Shown: positions 36,564-45,485 of the stretch, in pieces
Layout: the number at the start of each line of letters is the position of its first letter
Position numbering within the stretch: position 1 is the stretch's first letter
DNA from: Methylobacter sp.
GTDB lineage: Bacteria; Pseudomonadota; Gammaproteobacteria; Methylococcales; Methylomonadaceae
Direction: 5' to 3'
NCBI RefSeq assembly: GCF_030680395.1
Contig: NZ_JAUXVR010000044.1
Span: 186,001-250,000, forward strand
DNA length: 64,000 nucleotides
Notes under the pieces: generated by a model
Seen by the model: only the letters and a program-made list of their open reading frames with translations
Told to the model about the DNA's origin: nothing
Databases searched by the model: none
Position numbers and translations under genes: made by a program

Positions 36564-38555
36564 TTATTTCTTATCTAAGCCAATGAAGCCTAATGCCTGC
36601 CGCCATTTCTTATCTCTTCGTATCGTGTCAAGCCTGATTTTACGGGCATAATGCTCAGCTTTAGTCTGCGCATAAAGAACCAGTAAGCGGAAAAGATTTT
36701 CTTGTATGAACCTGGTATTTGGCAATATTGATCTTGCCGCTGCCCGCGTGATTAACGGCGCATATCTGATAAATAACTCATCTTCCAAACTGACAATGGC
36801 TTCGACAGTCCCCGGATCGCCTTGACGGGCTGCACGGCCGAATAATTGCCTGTCCACTCGCGCACTTTCATGAAACTCGGTCAATATAACGTGCAGCCCT
36901 CCTGTTTCAGCCACTTCATCCGATAGCTTGATGTCGGTGCCCCGACCCGCCATATTCGTGGCTACCGTTACCTTGCCCGGTAAACCTGCCTGTGCGACCG
37001 CTTCCGCTTCAATATCGTCTTGGCGCGCATTCAGCACGGTATGCACAAGCCCCATGTCGGCAAGGAGCCGGCCCAGATATTCAGACCCTTCTACGGAACG
37101 CGTGCCAACTAACACGGCCCTTCCCATTGCCGCCAATTCGGCCGTGCGAACGGCTACATGCTGCCATCGCGCTTCCGAAGTCAAAAACACCCGATCCGGC
37201 AATCTTTTTCGACGGCTGGCTTTGTGCGTCGGAACCTTTGCCACCGAAATATCGTAAAACCGCTTCAACTCAGGTTCGACTTCTTTAGCAGTTCCCGTCA
37301 TGCCTGAAAGGAGCAGATAGCGTCCAAAAAATCGCTGATAGGTAATTTGTGACAAGGTTTTTCGTTGCCCGCTTATTTCGCAATTTTCCTTAACCTCAAT
37401 CATCTGATGCAGCCCCCGCTCCCAAGTCCTGTCAGGCATCGCGCGGCCGGTGAACTCATCGACAATCTGCACTTTGTTTTCTGCAACGATGTAGTGTTGA
37501 TCCCGTTGAAACAAATATAGGGCCGACAGGGCTTTTTGTATCAGTTCATGACGCCATAAGGTCGATTTCCATAAGCCATCCAAATCCTCAGTAAGGCTCT
37601 TGAGCGTTTGATTGCCTGTCGCGGTTAGCCAAATATCCCGGTCCTTGCTCTGCACAAAATCCACATTGGCTTTTAATTGCTGCGCCACGGTAATGGCTTG
37701 GTCATAAACCTTCTCGTCAATATCATCGGGTACCGTTTCCGAAATAATCAGCGGTGTGCGCGCCTCATCAATCAGAACGCTATCGGCCTCGTCGACAATG
37801 GCCACATGTAAACCGCTTAATATTAATGCGGGCGCAGAACGGTTATTCTCCAATCGGCGAAGTTTAAGATGGGAATGCAACACTCCGCCTGCCGCGATTC
37901 GATCCTTTAAGTAATCAAAGGTCAGTTCTTTATTTGAAACGTAGACAATATTATTGGCGTATTGCTCGCGGCGCATGTCCAGAGCGGTATCCTGAATCAC
38001 TACACCGAGGGAAAAGCCGAAAAAAGAAAACAGCGGCTCATTTTTTTCGGCATCGCGTTCGGCCAGATAATCGTTGACGGTAACAACATGCACTGAAGCG
38101 CCCGTGGCGGCGGCAGTACATATCGCTAAGGTAGCGGCAAGCGTTTTGCCCTCCCCTGTGGACATTTCGGCAATCTTTCCCTGTAACAGAAAACGCCCGG
38201 CCATCAACTGAACATCATGATGGCGCATGCCCAGTATGCGTCTTGATGCTTCGCGTATAACTGCAAAGGCGATCACCAGCAGATCATCGCGAAAGCCTTT
38301 TTTTTGCAGTTCCCGACCAACTGTAGACAACTCGGCGCGCAAACCGTCGTCTTGATGCTTCCAAATGGAAGACTCCAGCGCATTAACTTTTTGTACAAAA
38401 CGTTTGGCTTTAGCGGTGCCGCTCGAAGAGAAGTGGGCCATGAACCCGCGCAAGCGCTCTTCAAGCTCGGATTCATGCAAGTCGACCCGTTCGACGTAGC
38501 AGCCATCGCTAACCTCTATGGTGCGCCCGGCAATCAGCGCTCGAATATCAGACAC
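36564..38555 (-). CDS. Short SecA-like ATPase of the giant-protein export cluster
   Basis: 663 residues with the DEAD-type motor of SecA: QLMAGRFLLQGKIAEMSTGEGKT (Walker A, residues 131-138), VHVVTVNDYLAERDAE, the DEAD box VAIVDEADSVLIDEARTPLI (residues 255-258), FGRYLLLSGMTGTA, VTVATNMAGRGTDIKL and FGRAARQGDPGTVEAI. Housekeeping SecA is about 900 residues. This one ends soon after the second nucleotide-binding fold, lacking most of the helical scaffold/wing region and the C-terminal zinc/SecB-binding tail. It also reads GRAARQGDPG where SecA has GRSGRQGDPG. It overlaps the M50-HlyD gene by 8 bp and is last in the cluster. I infer that it powers export of the giant protein; housekeeping secA should lie elsewhere in the genome. 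Confidence 0.85.
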   Translation of the reverse strand: MSDIRALIAGRTIEVSDGCYVERVDLHESELEERLRGFMAHFSSSGTAKAKRFVQKVNALESSIWKHQDDGLRAELSTVGRELQKKGFRDDLLVIAFAVIREASRRILGMRHHDVQLMAGRFLLQGKIAEMSTGEGKTLAATLAICTAAATGASVHVVTVNDYLAERDAEKNEPLFSFFGFSLGVVIQDTALDMRREQYANNIVYVSNKELTFDYLKDRIAAGGVLHSHLKLRRLENNRSAPALILSGLHVAIVDEADSVLIDEARTPLIISETVPDDIDEKVYDQAITVAQQLKANVDFVQSKDRDIWLTATGNQTLKSLTEDLDGLWKSTLWRHELIQKALSALYLFQRDQHYIVAENKVQIVDEFTGRAMPDRTWERGLHQMIEVKENCEISGQRKTLSQITYQRFFGRYLLLSGMTGTAKEVEPELKRFYDISVAKVPTHKASRRKRLPDRVFLTSEARWQHVAVRTAELAAMGRAVLVGTRSVEGSEYLGRLLADMGLVHTVLNARQDDIEAEAVAQAGLPGKVTVATNMAGRGTDIKLSDEVAETGGLHVILTEFHESARVDRQLFGRAARQGDPGTVEAIVSLEDELFIRYAPLITRAAARSILPNTRFIQENLFRLLVLYAQTKAEHYARKIRLDTIRRDKKWRQALGFIGLDKK

Positions 38556-40695
38556 CGAAGCGACTCAGGAATAATTGCCGCAAACGGCGTAAGCCCTGCC
38601 AGGCTAAAGGCTCATTGCCATGATCGAAGCGAACGTGTACGCGCTCTCCAAACGTTACCGTTGAAACAGTCTCCGGCAGTGCAATATCTACGATAAAAAC
38701 GCGCTCGACCGTCTTCAATCCGTCCGGATCGTCGGGGACGGTGGCGATGGTTCCGCCGCCGCTTAACGATAAGGCCGCAGATGGCAGTTCGTTTATCCCG
38801 CCTGCGGATTCCCTGGCTAAGTTAACGTGGTGGCTTTGAGCGATCCAATTCGATAGCCGCAGTTCTATCGACGCCAGCCGCGAGCGCACCAAATCTATAT
38901 CGTCTTGGAGAACAACCACGCGCGTCAATAAAGCATCGCGTTCCAATACATAGCCGATCAGGTCGCCTTTTTTGAAATATTTGCAGGGCATATCTTGCGG
39001 CTGCGCAGCGACAAACACACCCTCGGTATTGGCATAACCGATCAGATTTTCAGCACGTTTCTCCATCTGAGTCCGCTTCTCCTGCTCGCCTTGCAATTGC
39101 CGAAACAAAACCGCAGCCTTTGTCGGTTCAGTAAATTGTTCCGCGTTATATTTTGCCTCGGTTTCTTTAACTTTGGCTGTTGCGACGGCAAGCTCGGTGA
39201 ATAGCAAATCATCCTCTAAGACATACAGCGGCGTTGATTTCTTGACCCTTACGCCGGGAGAAACCAACCAGCGGCGAAAAAAACCGTTGCCCCCGGCACG
39301 TAAAATGGACTGATCAGGCAACCAGACGACTCCCTCGGCGCTGGTATAAAGCGGCATCGGCAGGACAAAGCCCAACAATCCTATACTGGTCAGCATAGTC
39401 AGCGAGACCACTAATGACGCCTTACGCCGTCGTCTCAAATTGGCTGAGCCTGTCACATGCTTATAAGCCGCCCATAAGGGTATTGCGATCAGTTTAAAAC
39501 CGCCCCATAGCGCCAGTAGAACGCCGAAAATAAAAAACTTGTCGGCAATAAATAGAATGACAGACACCGTCACGAAAGTACGATACAGCCATGCCAGCGG
39601 TGTATAACAAAGCAGCCAAAGCCGTTCCGATTGGGTCTCATGCGAAGGGGCGAAATCATGCGCACCAAAGACATGCTTATCCCAAAAGTAGGTCAGGTAC
39701 TTTTGCCCGCGCTGGGCGAGATTGGGAATTTCAACCAGGTCGGTAAAAATATAATAGCCGTCGTAGCGCAGTAACGGATTGCCGTTTACCACCAGCGAAG
39801 AAACGCCGGCAACCACCATCACGTTAAACGCCATCGCACGAACAATGCCCGGCTCAATCGACAGCCAAACATACAGTGCCAGCGCAGCAAGAAAAAGTTC
39901 GACCAGCATGCCTGCCGCCGCCACGATGGCGCGTTTGTATTTTGAAGGGAACGCCGCCGACGCAGAAGCATCCACATAGGGTACGGGCGCAAAGACAAGA
40001 AACATCAGTCCCATTTCATGCACTGCACCGCCCCATACTTTAACCGCGAAAGCGTGTCCCAACTCATGCAGCAACTTAACGACCGGAAAAACCAGAACCA
40101 TCACCATCAGGTTGCTTGATGACAGCACGTTATCCGATAAATTGTTGGTCAACTCCGGCCAATGCTGCGCCGCCAGAAACATCGCAGGAAACACCACTGC
40201 CAGCCACAGCAAAGCGCCCGCCGGGCTAAAAAGCCAGGCCAAGCTCGGCACCCAGCGCGACAGGAAATTATCGGGATCGACCAATGGCAGCTTAAGGCTC
40301 ATCGGGTTAAGGAACCACTGCTTCAAGATAGCAATGCGTTTTTTGTTATACCGCTGAAACAGCGCTACCGAATCCGGCACAGAATCGACTTGCAACAGGT
40401 CGGCCGCATGCATTTGCACCAATAAATCGACAACCTCGTTTTGGGTGCAGGCATCTCCTTCGCCTCCGGTATTAGCAAGTTCCCACAGCGTCTGAACCGA
40501 CTTTGCGCCATCCATTCCCTTTACCAGCGCATAAGCTCTCGGAGAAAGCCTGTGATACCGTCCGCCGGTCTGGTCCTGCATCACATACCAAACCTGGCCG
40601 CGATACACATGGCGATGCACGCGCGCTTGCGGAGCCAGGCGCGGTTTTAACTCGGCAACGCTGTGCCATGAAGAACTGAAAATACTGCGAGTCAT
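38548..40695 (-). CDS. PqqD-like / M50 site-2 metalloprotease / HlyD-like fusion protein
   Basis: 715 residues, three parts. Residues about 18-105 have a PqqD-like fold pattern (WYVMQDQTGGRYHRLSPRAYAL, then MDGAKSVQTLWEL), similar to RiPP recognition elements that bind leader peptides. Residues about 150-440 are a polytopic M50 zinc protease: HELGH at 210-214 and the third ligand motif NGNPLLRYDGYY at 304-315. Residues about 450-715 are a periplasmic membrane-fusion-like region: lipoyl-type half-motifs (GVRVKKSTPLYVLEDD), a coiled-coil span (ELAVATAKVKETEAKYN to NLIGYANTEG), and a beta-barrel-like end (GERVHVRFDHGNEPL). Known relatives are annotated as peptide zinc metalloproteases. It overlaps the SecA-like gene by 8 bp. 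All catalytic ligands are kept, so it is probably an active intramembrane protease or a protease-derived gate. Confidence 0.85.
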   Translation of the reverse strand: MTRSIFSSSWHSVAELKPRLAPQARVHRHVYRGQVWYVMQDQTGGRYHRLSPRAYALVKGMDGAKSVQTLWELANTGGEGDACTQNEVVDLLVQMHAADLLQVDSVPDSVALFQRYNKKRIAILKQWFLNPMSLKLPLVDPDNFLSRWVPSLAWLFSPAGALLWLAVVFPAMFLAAQHWPELTNNLSDNVLSSSNLMVMVLVFPVVKLLHELGHAFAVKVWGGAVHEMGLMFLVFAPVPYVDASASAAFPSKYKRAIVAAAGMLVELFLAALALYVWLSIEPGIVRAMAFNVMVVAGVSSLVVNGNPLLRYDGYYIFTDLVEIPNLAQRGQKYLTYFWDKHVFGAHDFAPSHETQSERLWLLCYTPLAWLYRTFVTVSVILFIADKFFIFGVLLALWGGFKLIAIPLWAAYKHVTGSANLRRRRKASLVVSLTMLTSIGLLGFVLPMPLYTSAEGVVWLPDQSILRAGGNGFFRRWLVSPGVRVKKSTPLYVLEDDLLFTELAVATAKVKETEAKYNAEQFTEPTKAAVLFRQLQGEQEKRTQMEKRAENLIGYANTEGVFVAAQPQDMPCKYFKKGDLIGYVLERDALLTRVVVLQDDIDLVRSRLASIELRLSNWIAQSHHVNLARESAGGINELPSAALSLSGGGTIATVPDDPDGLKTVERVFIVDIALPETVSTVTFGERVHVRFDHGNEPLAWQGLRRLRQLFLSRFGV

Positions 40696-40724
40696 TGACA
40701 GCTCTTCATCTGGAAAAACTGCAC

Positions 40725-40853
40725 TTTGTCCACGAAAGACACGAACATATTCATAGAGATTCCAGACTGTAGACCATCACTCTTTGGAAAATGGCTAAAT
40801 TAAACACAACACATCGATTTATTTATTACTGTTCGTGCTTTTCGTGGACAAAA
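40725..40853. repeat. Inverted-repeat element (GTCCACGAAAG...CTTTTCGTGGAC), copy B
   Basis: TTTGTCCACGAAAGACACGAAC (40725-40746) is mirrored by GTTCGTGCTTTTCGTGGACAAA (40831-40852) with two mismatches, around an 84-bp AT-rich interior. Its arms resemble those of the element at 20355-20589 (shared TTCGTGCT.TTCGTG). It sits inside the cluster between the GAF-HlyD stop and the M50-HlyD start, and is non-coding. Confidence 0.65.
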
Positions 40854-40858
40854 TAATT

Positions 40859-42739
40859 TCATGGTATCCAAGTCCACAATGTCAGCGTTAACCAATCGGT
40901 AAAGCTGTGAATCAACACCCACCACAATGAATGCCGATCCGTAACAACCTTTCCTATGCCTTCCATACCTGGACGAAGCCGCGTAGACGCATCGGAAAGA
41001 CTCGCCTCGACTCTGAAGAAATTTTTTCCATCCTCCGCCGTTGCGACGGGCGTCACTTTTTGCACCGTCAACGCTTGCGGATCACCTGCTATGCCGGTAA
41101 TGACCAGCATTCCCATCTGCCCTATTTTTATATGACGTATTTCTCTCTCATCTATTTGCAAAATGACCCGGTAACTTTGCAACGGCGCAATCTCAAATAA
41201 TTTTTTACCCACCTCAACCGGCGCTCCAACTTGCTGACTTAAATCGCCGGATACAACCAATCCGTCAAAAGGAGCGACCAAATGCGCATACTCAATCTTT
41301 TTAGTCACCAGATTTAGTTCAGCTTCAGCTTGATTCAACTGGGCTCCCAGTACCTGCACCTCCGCCAAATCATGAGTGGCCATAGCCTCGCGCAGACGGT
41401 TATCGTACTGATCGCGCTCGCTCGACCAGCGCGCCTTCTCGATCATCAGCTCATGATCATCTAAAGCCGCCAGCAATTGCCCTTGCTTGACCGTATCGCC
41501 TGCACGGACATAGGCCGCGCCGACAAAGCCATCGAATGGAGCCGATACGACGCGTTGTATTTCTCCTTCAATGACAGTTTTTGCAGTCACCCGGTAATCG
41601 ATATGCACCAGCAATAAAATCGCCAACAATATAACCAATGATGCCGCTGCCGCTTTCCATATCAAATAACGCGGCCCAAACAGCTTTGCCAGTATCGATT
41701 TGGCGCCATCAGCCAGACGCACCCAGCCATTTTGTTCCGCCTTTTTTCGCTGCGAAATAATCGGGGCGGCCATCGCAGTAAAAGCATCCAGCCAAACCAA
41801 GTTTGCATTGTCAAAAGCCTTGCCGGACGACTCTAATACAAGCACACCCATGCTGCGCCCGCCCTCAAAAAGCGGACAGGAAATAACCGACCTGGAACCG
41901 GATATTTGCATCAGCTCGCGATGCACTGGGAAATGATTATTCTCTGAGCTCTTATTGATCAGTTCCATCTTGCCGTGATCGTAAGCCTCTTCCATGGCGC
42001 GCATATAAGCTTTGGCAAGCGACGTATTTTTCTCGAAGGTTGCAGCTTCCGATAGCGCAGCCAACTTGACGTTATCGTTGTTTACCAAGCCTATCGCAAC
42101 CCTTGCGCAATTAAGACGCTGCCGCAGTTCGTTGACCATTTCGAATAAGACTTGCTGTAATTGTCCATGACGCAAAACAACCGCAATGACTTCCAATACC
42201 GAACCGGCATGAGCCTTGGCAGTTATTGCATCTTCCAGCTCCCGCCCGGTAAGCAAGCTCGACAGCCAGGCGCTGGCCCAATGAATGTCACGAAATATCT
42301 TATTGACATCACCATCATCGCACGCGGCTTCAACGGCAACAATCGCACTCACGCGCTGCTCTAAAAGAATTGGGTAAGCAATCTGGGTTAAATGAGCCAA
42401 ATCAGGCTGATCAGGTGCATCTTCAACTTGTTGCGGTGAAGCGGTCGACTGAACAACACCGCGCCGGTCCCGCAAGCAAACCTCGACTATTTTTGCCAGT
42501 CGGCCCATGCTTGGACTTGCTTTGGGCCAAACGGCCATCGGCACATAAATTTGCATTTCCTGGTTTTCAACCAATACCGCTGCCGCGCTTGCGCCTGGAA
42601 TTTGTTCGCATATCAAAGCAAGCCAGGCTTGGCATAATTCATTTGATGTATTTGCATTAACAAAAGCATCCCAAGGCGATGCACCGATTAAGGCCTGATC
42701 TTCTTGAGCCAAATCATTATCTTGTGTGTGTTGATTCAC
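40859..42739 (-). CDS. GAF-GAF-HlyD membrane-fusion (adaptor) protein
   Basis: 626 residues. The N-terminal about 340 residues are cytoplasmic and look like two tandem GAF domains (about 25-165 and 185-335: CQAWLALICEQIPGASAAAV, and VLFEMVNELRQRLNCARVAIGL with SVISCPLFEGGRSMGVLVLES). One membrane helix follows (about 359-380, WKAAAASLVILLAILLLV). The periplasmic part is HlyD-like: a lipoyl half-motif VVSAPFDGFVGAAYVRAGDTVKQGQLLAALDD, a hairpin coiled coil, the second half-motif YAHLVAPFDGLVVSGDLSQQVGAPVEVGK and a beta-barrel. HlyD adaptors bridge inner-membrane pumps and TolC. GAF domains bind small ligands, so this adaptor may respond to a cytoplasmic signal. Its ATG overlaps the TolC gene's end by 4 bp (ATGA). 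Confidence 0.85.
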   Translation of the reverse strand: MNQHTQDNDLAQEDQALIGASPWDAFVNANTSNELCQAWLALICEQIPGASAAAVLVENQEMQIYVPMAVWPKASPSMGRLAKIVEVCLRDRRGVVQSTASPQQVEDAPDQPDLAHLTQIAYPILLEQRVSAIVAVEAACDDGDVNKIFRDIHWASAWLSSLLTGRELEDAITAKAHAGSVLEVIAVVLRHGQLQQVLFEMVNELRQRLNCARVAIGLVNNDNVKLAALSEAATFEKNTSLAKAYMRAMEEAYDHGKMELINKSSENNHFPVHRELMQISGSRSVISCPLFEGGRSMGVLVLESSGKAFDNANLVWLDAFTAMAAPIISQRKKAEQNGWVRLADGAKSILAKLFGPRYLIWKAAAASLVILLAILLLVHIDYRVTAKTVIEGEIQRVVSAPFDGFVGAAYVRAGDTVKQGQLLAALDDHELMIEKARWSSERDQYDNRLREAMATHDLAEVQVLGAQLNQAEAELNLVTKKIEYAHLVAPFDGLVVSGDLSQQVGAPVEVGKKLFEIAPLQSYRVILQIDEREIRHIKIGQMGMLVITGIAGDPQALTVQKVTPVATAEDGKNFFRVEASLSDASTRLRPGMEGIGKVVTDRHSLWWVLIHSFTDWLTLTLWTWIP

Positions 42740-44184
42740 TCGACAAGCTCCGTAAGAACTTTATCCGTTGCATCTGTCGGCATGTCCACAAAAAGGGAAT
42801 CTAAAGCCGCAATATCTTCATTTAGCAAAACACCCATAATCGATTTTAACTTCACAAAGTTAACGACCTGGTCATAACGGCTTTTACTGTAATCGCGTTG
42901 CGCTTCAGATAGCTTCTGCTGCGCTTCCAGGACGGCTGTTTCAAACTTCAAGCCATTGTGGCTGGCAACTGTCGCCGCTAGTAAAGCTGAGTTTGCGGCC
43001 TTGATTGCCTGCCCGGCGGCACGGGCTTTTGAGTAGGCGGAATACCAGCCATACCACGCCTGCTTGGCAGATAAAATCGATAGATTTCGTGCCGCATCAA
43101 TATCGAAACGGGCTTTCTCTTTTTGCGCAACGGCCTCATCAACCTTGGCTGACTGAGTACCGCCGGAATAAATAGGCATATTGAGCTGCAAGCCAACGGT
43201 TCCCAGCATAATGTCGTACCCTGCCTGTCCTGGAAAACCGCCGACTGCCTGGCTATTTTTGCCATAGCTGGCGACCAAATCCAGAGTAGGCTGGTGCCCT
43301 GCCTGCTGCTTGCGAACCTCATGCGAAGCGGATTCATGAGCTTGTATAGCTGCCAATATATTGTGATTTCCAGCCTCCACACTTTCTAACACAGCTTTGA
43401 GCTTTTCACCGCTCAAGTCGGCAAGCTCGGCATCCGTCCGCATGAATGTAGGAGTCAATTGGTCGACATTACCGATGATTTGCTCCAATTCCGCACGCTT
43501 AAGATTTAAATCCGTTTCGGCAGATACTTGTTCAGCCATGGCTTGACCCAGTTTTGCCTTGGCCTCCTCAAGCTCCGGCCGACCAATATAATTAAGCTCA
43601 AAGCCGCGTTTCGTCTCTTCCCATCGGTGCTGGGCAACAGCAATCTGGCGCTGAGTAAACACCACCTGATCCCGAGCGGCCAACAAATCAAGCCACACGG
43701 AAACGACCTTTGCCAAAAGCTCCTGCTCGGTATTCGCCAATTGCTGCTCTGCCTGAAAGGCCGCAGTTTCAGCTTGCTGCAAGCCGATATAACTTGGACG
43801 TTTCCAGATCGGCTGCGTAAGGGTTATTTGTTCAGAATCGCTATCATATTGATCCTGCGCAGGCGGTACTTCTGAGCTACGGGTAAGATACTTCCGCTTG
43901 TTGAAATTAACATTGGCAGTCACATTGATTTGCGGCAGCAAACCGCCGAATGCCTGGTCTGTTCGCGCTCTGGCAGCCTGTACGGCGGCCTTGGCGCTCA
44001 GATAGGCAGGTTCATTAATTCTTGCCATGTCTAATAGGTAAGATAGAGTCTCCGCATGCGCTATGTTGCATAAAAAAGGGCTAATCACCAGCATCAGTCG
44101 CCAATGGCGAAGCTTATTGAAAAAGGTGGCTGGTTTTATTATCAAAATTATTTTTTGAAGGCTTAATACACTGCTTATGGACAT
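42736..44184 (-). CDS. TolC-family outer-membrane channel protein
   Basis: 482 residues. A long positively charged start precedes the hydrophobic signal segment (LMLVISPFLCNIAHA, cleavage about residue 44). The true start may therefore be a later Met such as M31, but ATG 44184 is kept since all are in frame. The mature part has the duplicated long-helix architecture of TolC: LSYLLDMARINEPAYLSAKAA, then ARTDQAFGGLLPQINVTANV, and in the second half HQPTLDLVASYG, GTVGLQLNMPIYSGGT and YRDYSKSRYDQVVNFVKLK-type segments. It forms an outer-membrane trimer with a periplasmic tunnel. It is the first gene after the cargo region and is coupled to the GAF-HlyD adaptor. Confidence 0.92.
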   Translation of the reverse strand: MSISSVLSLQKIILIIKPATFFNKLRHWRLMLVISPFLCNIAHAETLSYLLDMARINEPAYLSAKAAVQAARARTDQAFGGLLPQINVTANVNFNKRKYLTRSSEVPPAQDQYDSDSEQITLTQPIWKRPSYIGLQQAETAAFQAEQQLANTEQELLAKVVSVWLDLLAARDQVVFTQRQIAVAQHRWEETKRGFELNYIGRPELEEAKAKLGQAMAEQVSAETDLNLKRAELEQIIGNVDQLTPTFMRTDAELADLSGEKLKAVLESVEAGNHNILAAIQAHESASHEVRKQQAGHQPTLDLVASYGKNSQAVGGFPGQAGYDIMLGTVGLQLNMPIYSGGTQSAKVDEAVAQKEKARFDIDAARNLSILSAKQAWYGWYSAYSKARAAGQAIKAANSALLAATVASHNGLKFETAVLEAQQKLSEAQRDYSKSRYDQVVNFVKLKSIMGVLLNEDIAALDSLFVDMPTDATDKVLTELVE

Positions 44185-44242
44185 GCAAAACTCTTGATTG
44201 GATTTGTAGCTAGCGGCACGGCTACTTGCTTTAACGTCCTAT

Positions 44243-45477
44243 TCATTGGTTGCTGGTAGTCAGGAATTCGTCGTTCAGGTACGGGAGAAAGTCGATGTAC
44301 CGGCCGTGGCCTGAGGCGTCAGTGCCGAGAGTCATGGCCGCATCGGCGCCCTCGCCTTGGGTCTCACCGACGGCTGCGCTTAGAAGATTGCTAAATATAA
44401 CGTTAAAACTGGCGGAATCGGGCTTAAACTTTTTATCAAGCATTTTGGTAGTCATGGCACTACTAGATTTCGTAGTACTGGAAGGAATGGTCCACTGCTC
44501 TTGTGGACAATATTTTTTATATATTTCCTCGAACTTTCCTGAAAATATATCGGCATCTATCACATTGATAAATTCCTCCACCTTTACTATGTGACCGTCG
44601 ATATTCACCAAGAACACAGCTTTATCTTTACCCGTATATCCCTCGTTTGGCATATACTTATATCCGCCTTTAGCAGTCATTGCGCCATAGTGGGGCTGCT
44701 GTACAACCTCAATCTTAGCCGCTTCGATAGCGGTCTGCATATCTGCACTATCACTCGCTTCCGGGAACAGCTGACCTGCAGCGGCTTCAGGATAAAGCGG
44801 CATATCATCTAAAAAAGATGAATAATTAGTTTTTTGTTTCAACCGTTCAAAAATTGGCGAAATCGTGCAAACCCCGACCGCTCCATACAGCGGCTCCGAT
44901 GGAGATTTGGCGGGATTAGTCTGAGCAACGGTAACAATAACCGGCACTTCTTGCTGTGGTGTAACGAACATGTCCATGATCAACATATCAAATCCTTCAG
45001 GCTGGATATCAAATTCGACTTGCAATTGCTCCTGCAATGTTCGATTGGATTCCGAAACAATAGCCCCGCCACCAAATTACTTGGGATAGCAGACACAATT
45101 TCCTGTAATTTTGGCTTGTTTAGATTAATGCCAAACTGGGTATTGTAGTTCTTGTTATTTTGAGACGAAATGCCGAGCGATTTCAATATCCAGCCCATAT
45201 TGCCATAGGTATTCTGGTCATAAATGACTTTACTAACGTTTTCCCATAGAGTTTTTCTGTTTTGGAAGTCTTGTGCTGACGGAGCACCTTGATCCCCTGC
45301 ATGAGCTTCCCGGAAATTCAGTGCATCTGCTGCGACTCCAGAAAGTAGGTTACCATGACTATCATAAACCGTCGTCCTATCGACCCTGGCATTTAAATCG
45401 TTCCAATCAGCCAAGTAGAATGTGCTGACGCAGGAAGCGCATCGCTCGCGACTGATACGTCTCATTCTTCGACTCAT
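44243..45477 (-). pseudogene. Frameshifted partial copy of an internal module of the giant protein
   Basis: Two overlapping frames on minus (from ATG 45477, then from about 45070) together align with the giant protein between its GH19-like and metalloprotease parts. Matching pieces are YNTQFGI vs YDAQFGI, VGVCTI vs IGVCEI, GGYKYMPNEGYTGKDKAVF vs QGYYYPDKGYYGNDSLIAQV, and AAVGETQGEGADAAMTL followed by DASGHGRYIDFLPYLND vs TAVGETKGSGANATITL followed by DADGHGWYIDYTPYLND. The copy stops at TSNQ, just before the catalytic HExxH helix in the parent. A one-base shift at about 45060-45085 separates the halves. It lies 8 bp past the giant gene's stop. Either it is a decayed tandem duplication or an indel hides a real 400-residue paralogue. 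Confidence 0.7.
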
Positions 45478-45485
45478 CACATTAC

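Noticed and set aside
36564-44184. Interpretation of the cluster as an ordinary type I secretion system
   Set aside because: TolC and HlyD are present but no ABC ATPase with membrane domain; the only ATPase is SecA-like, and the cargo lacks RTX nonapeptide repeats.
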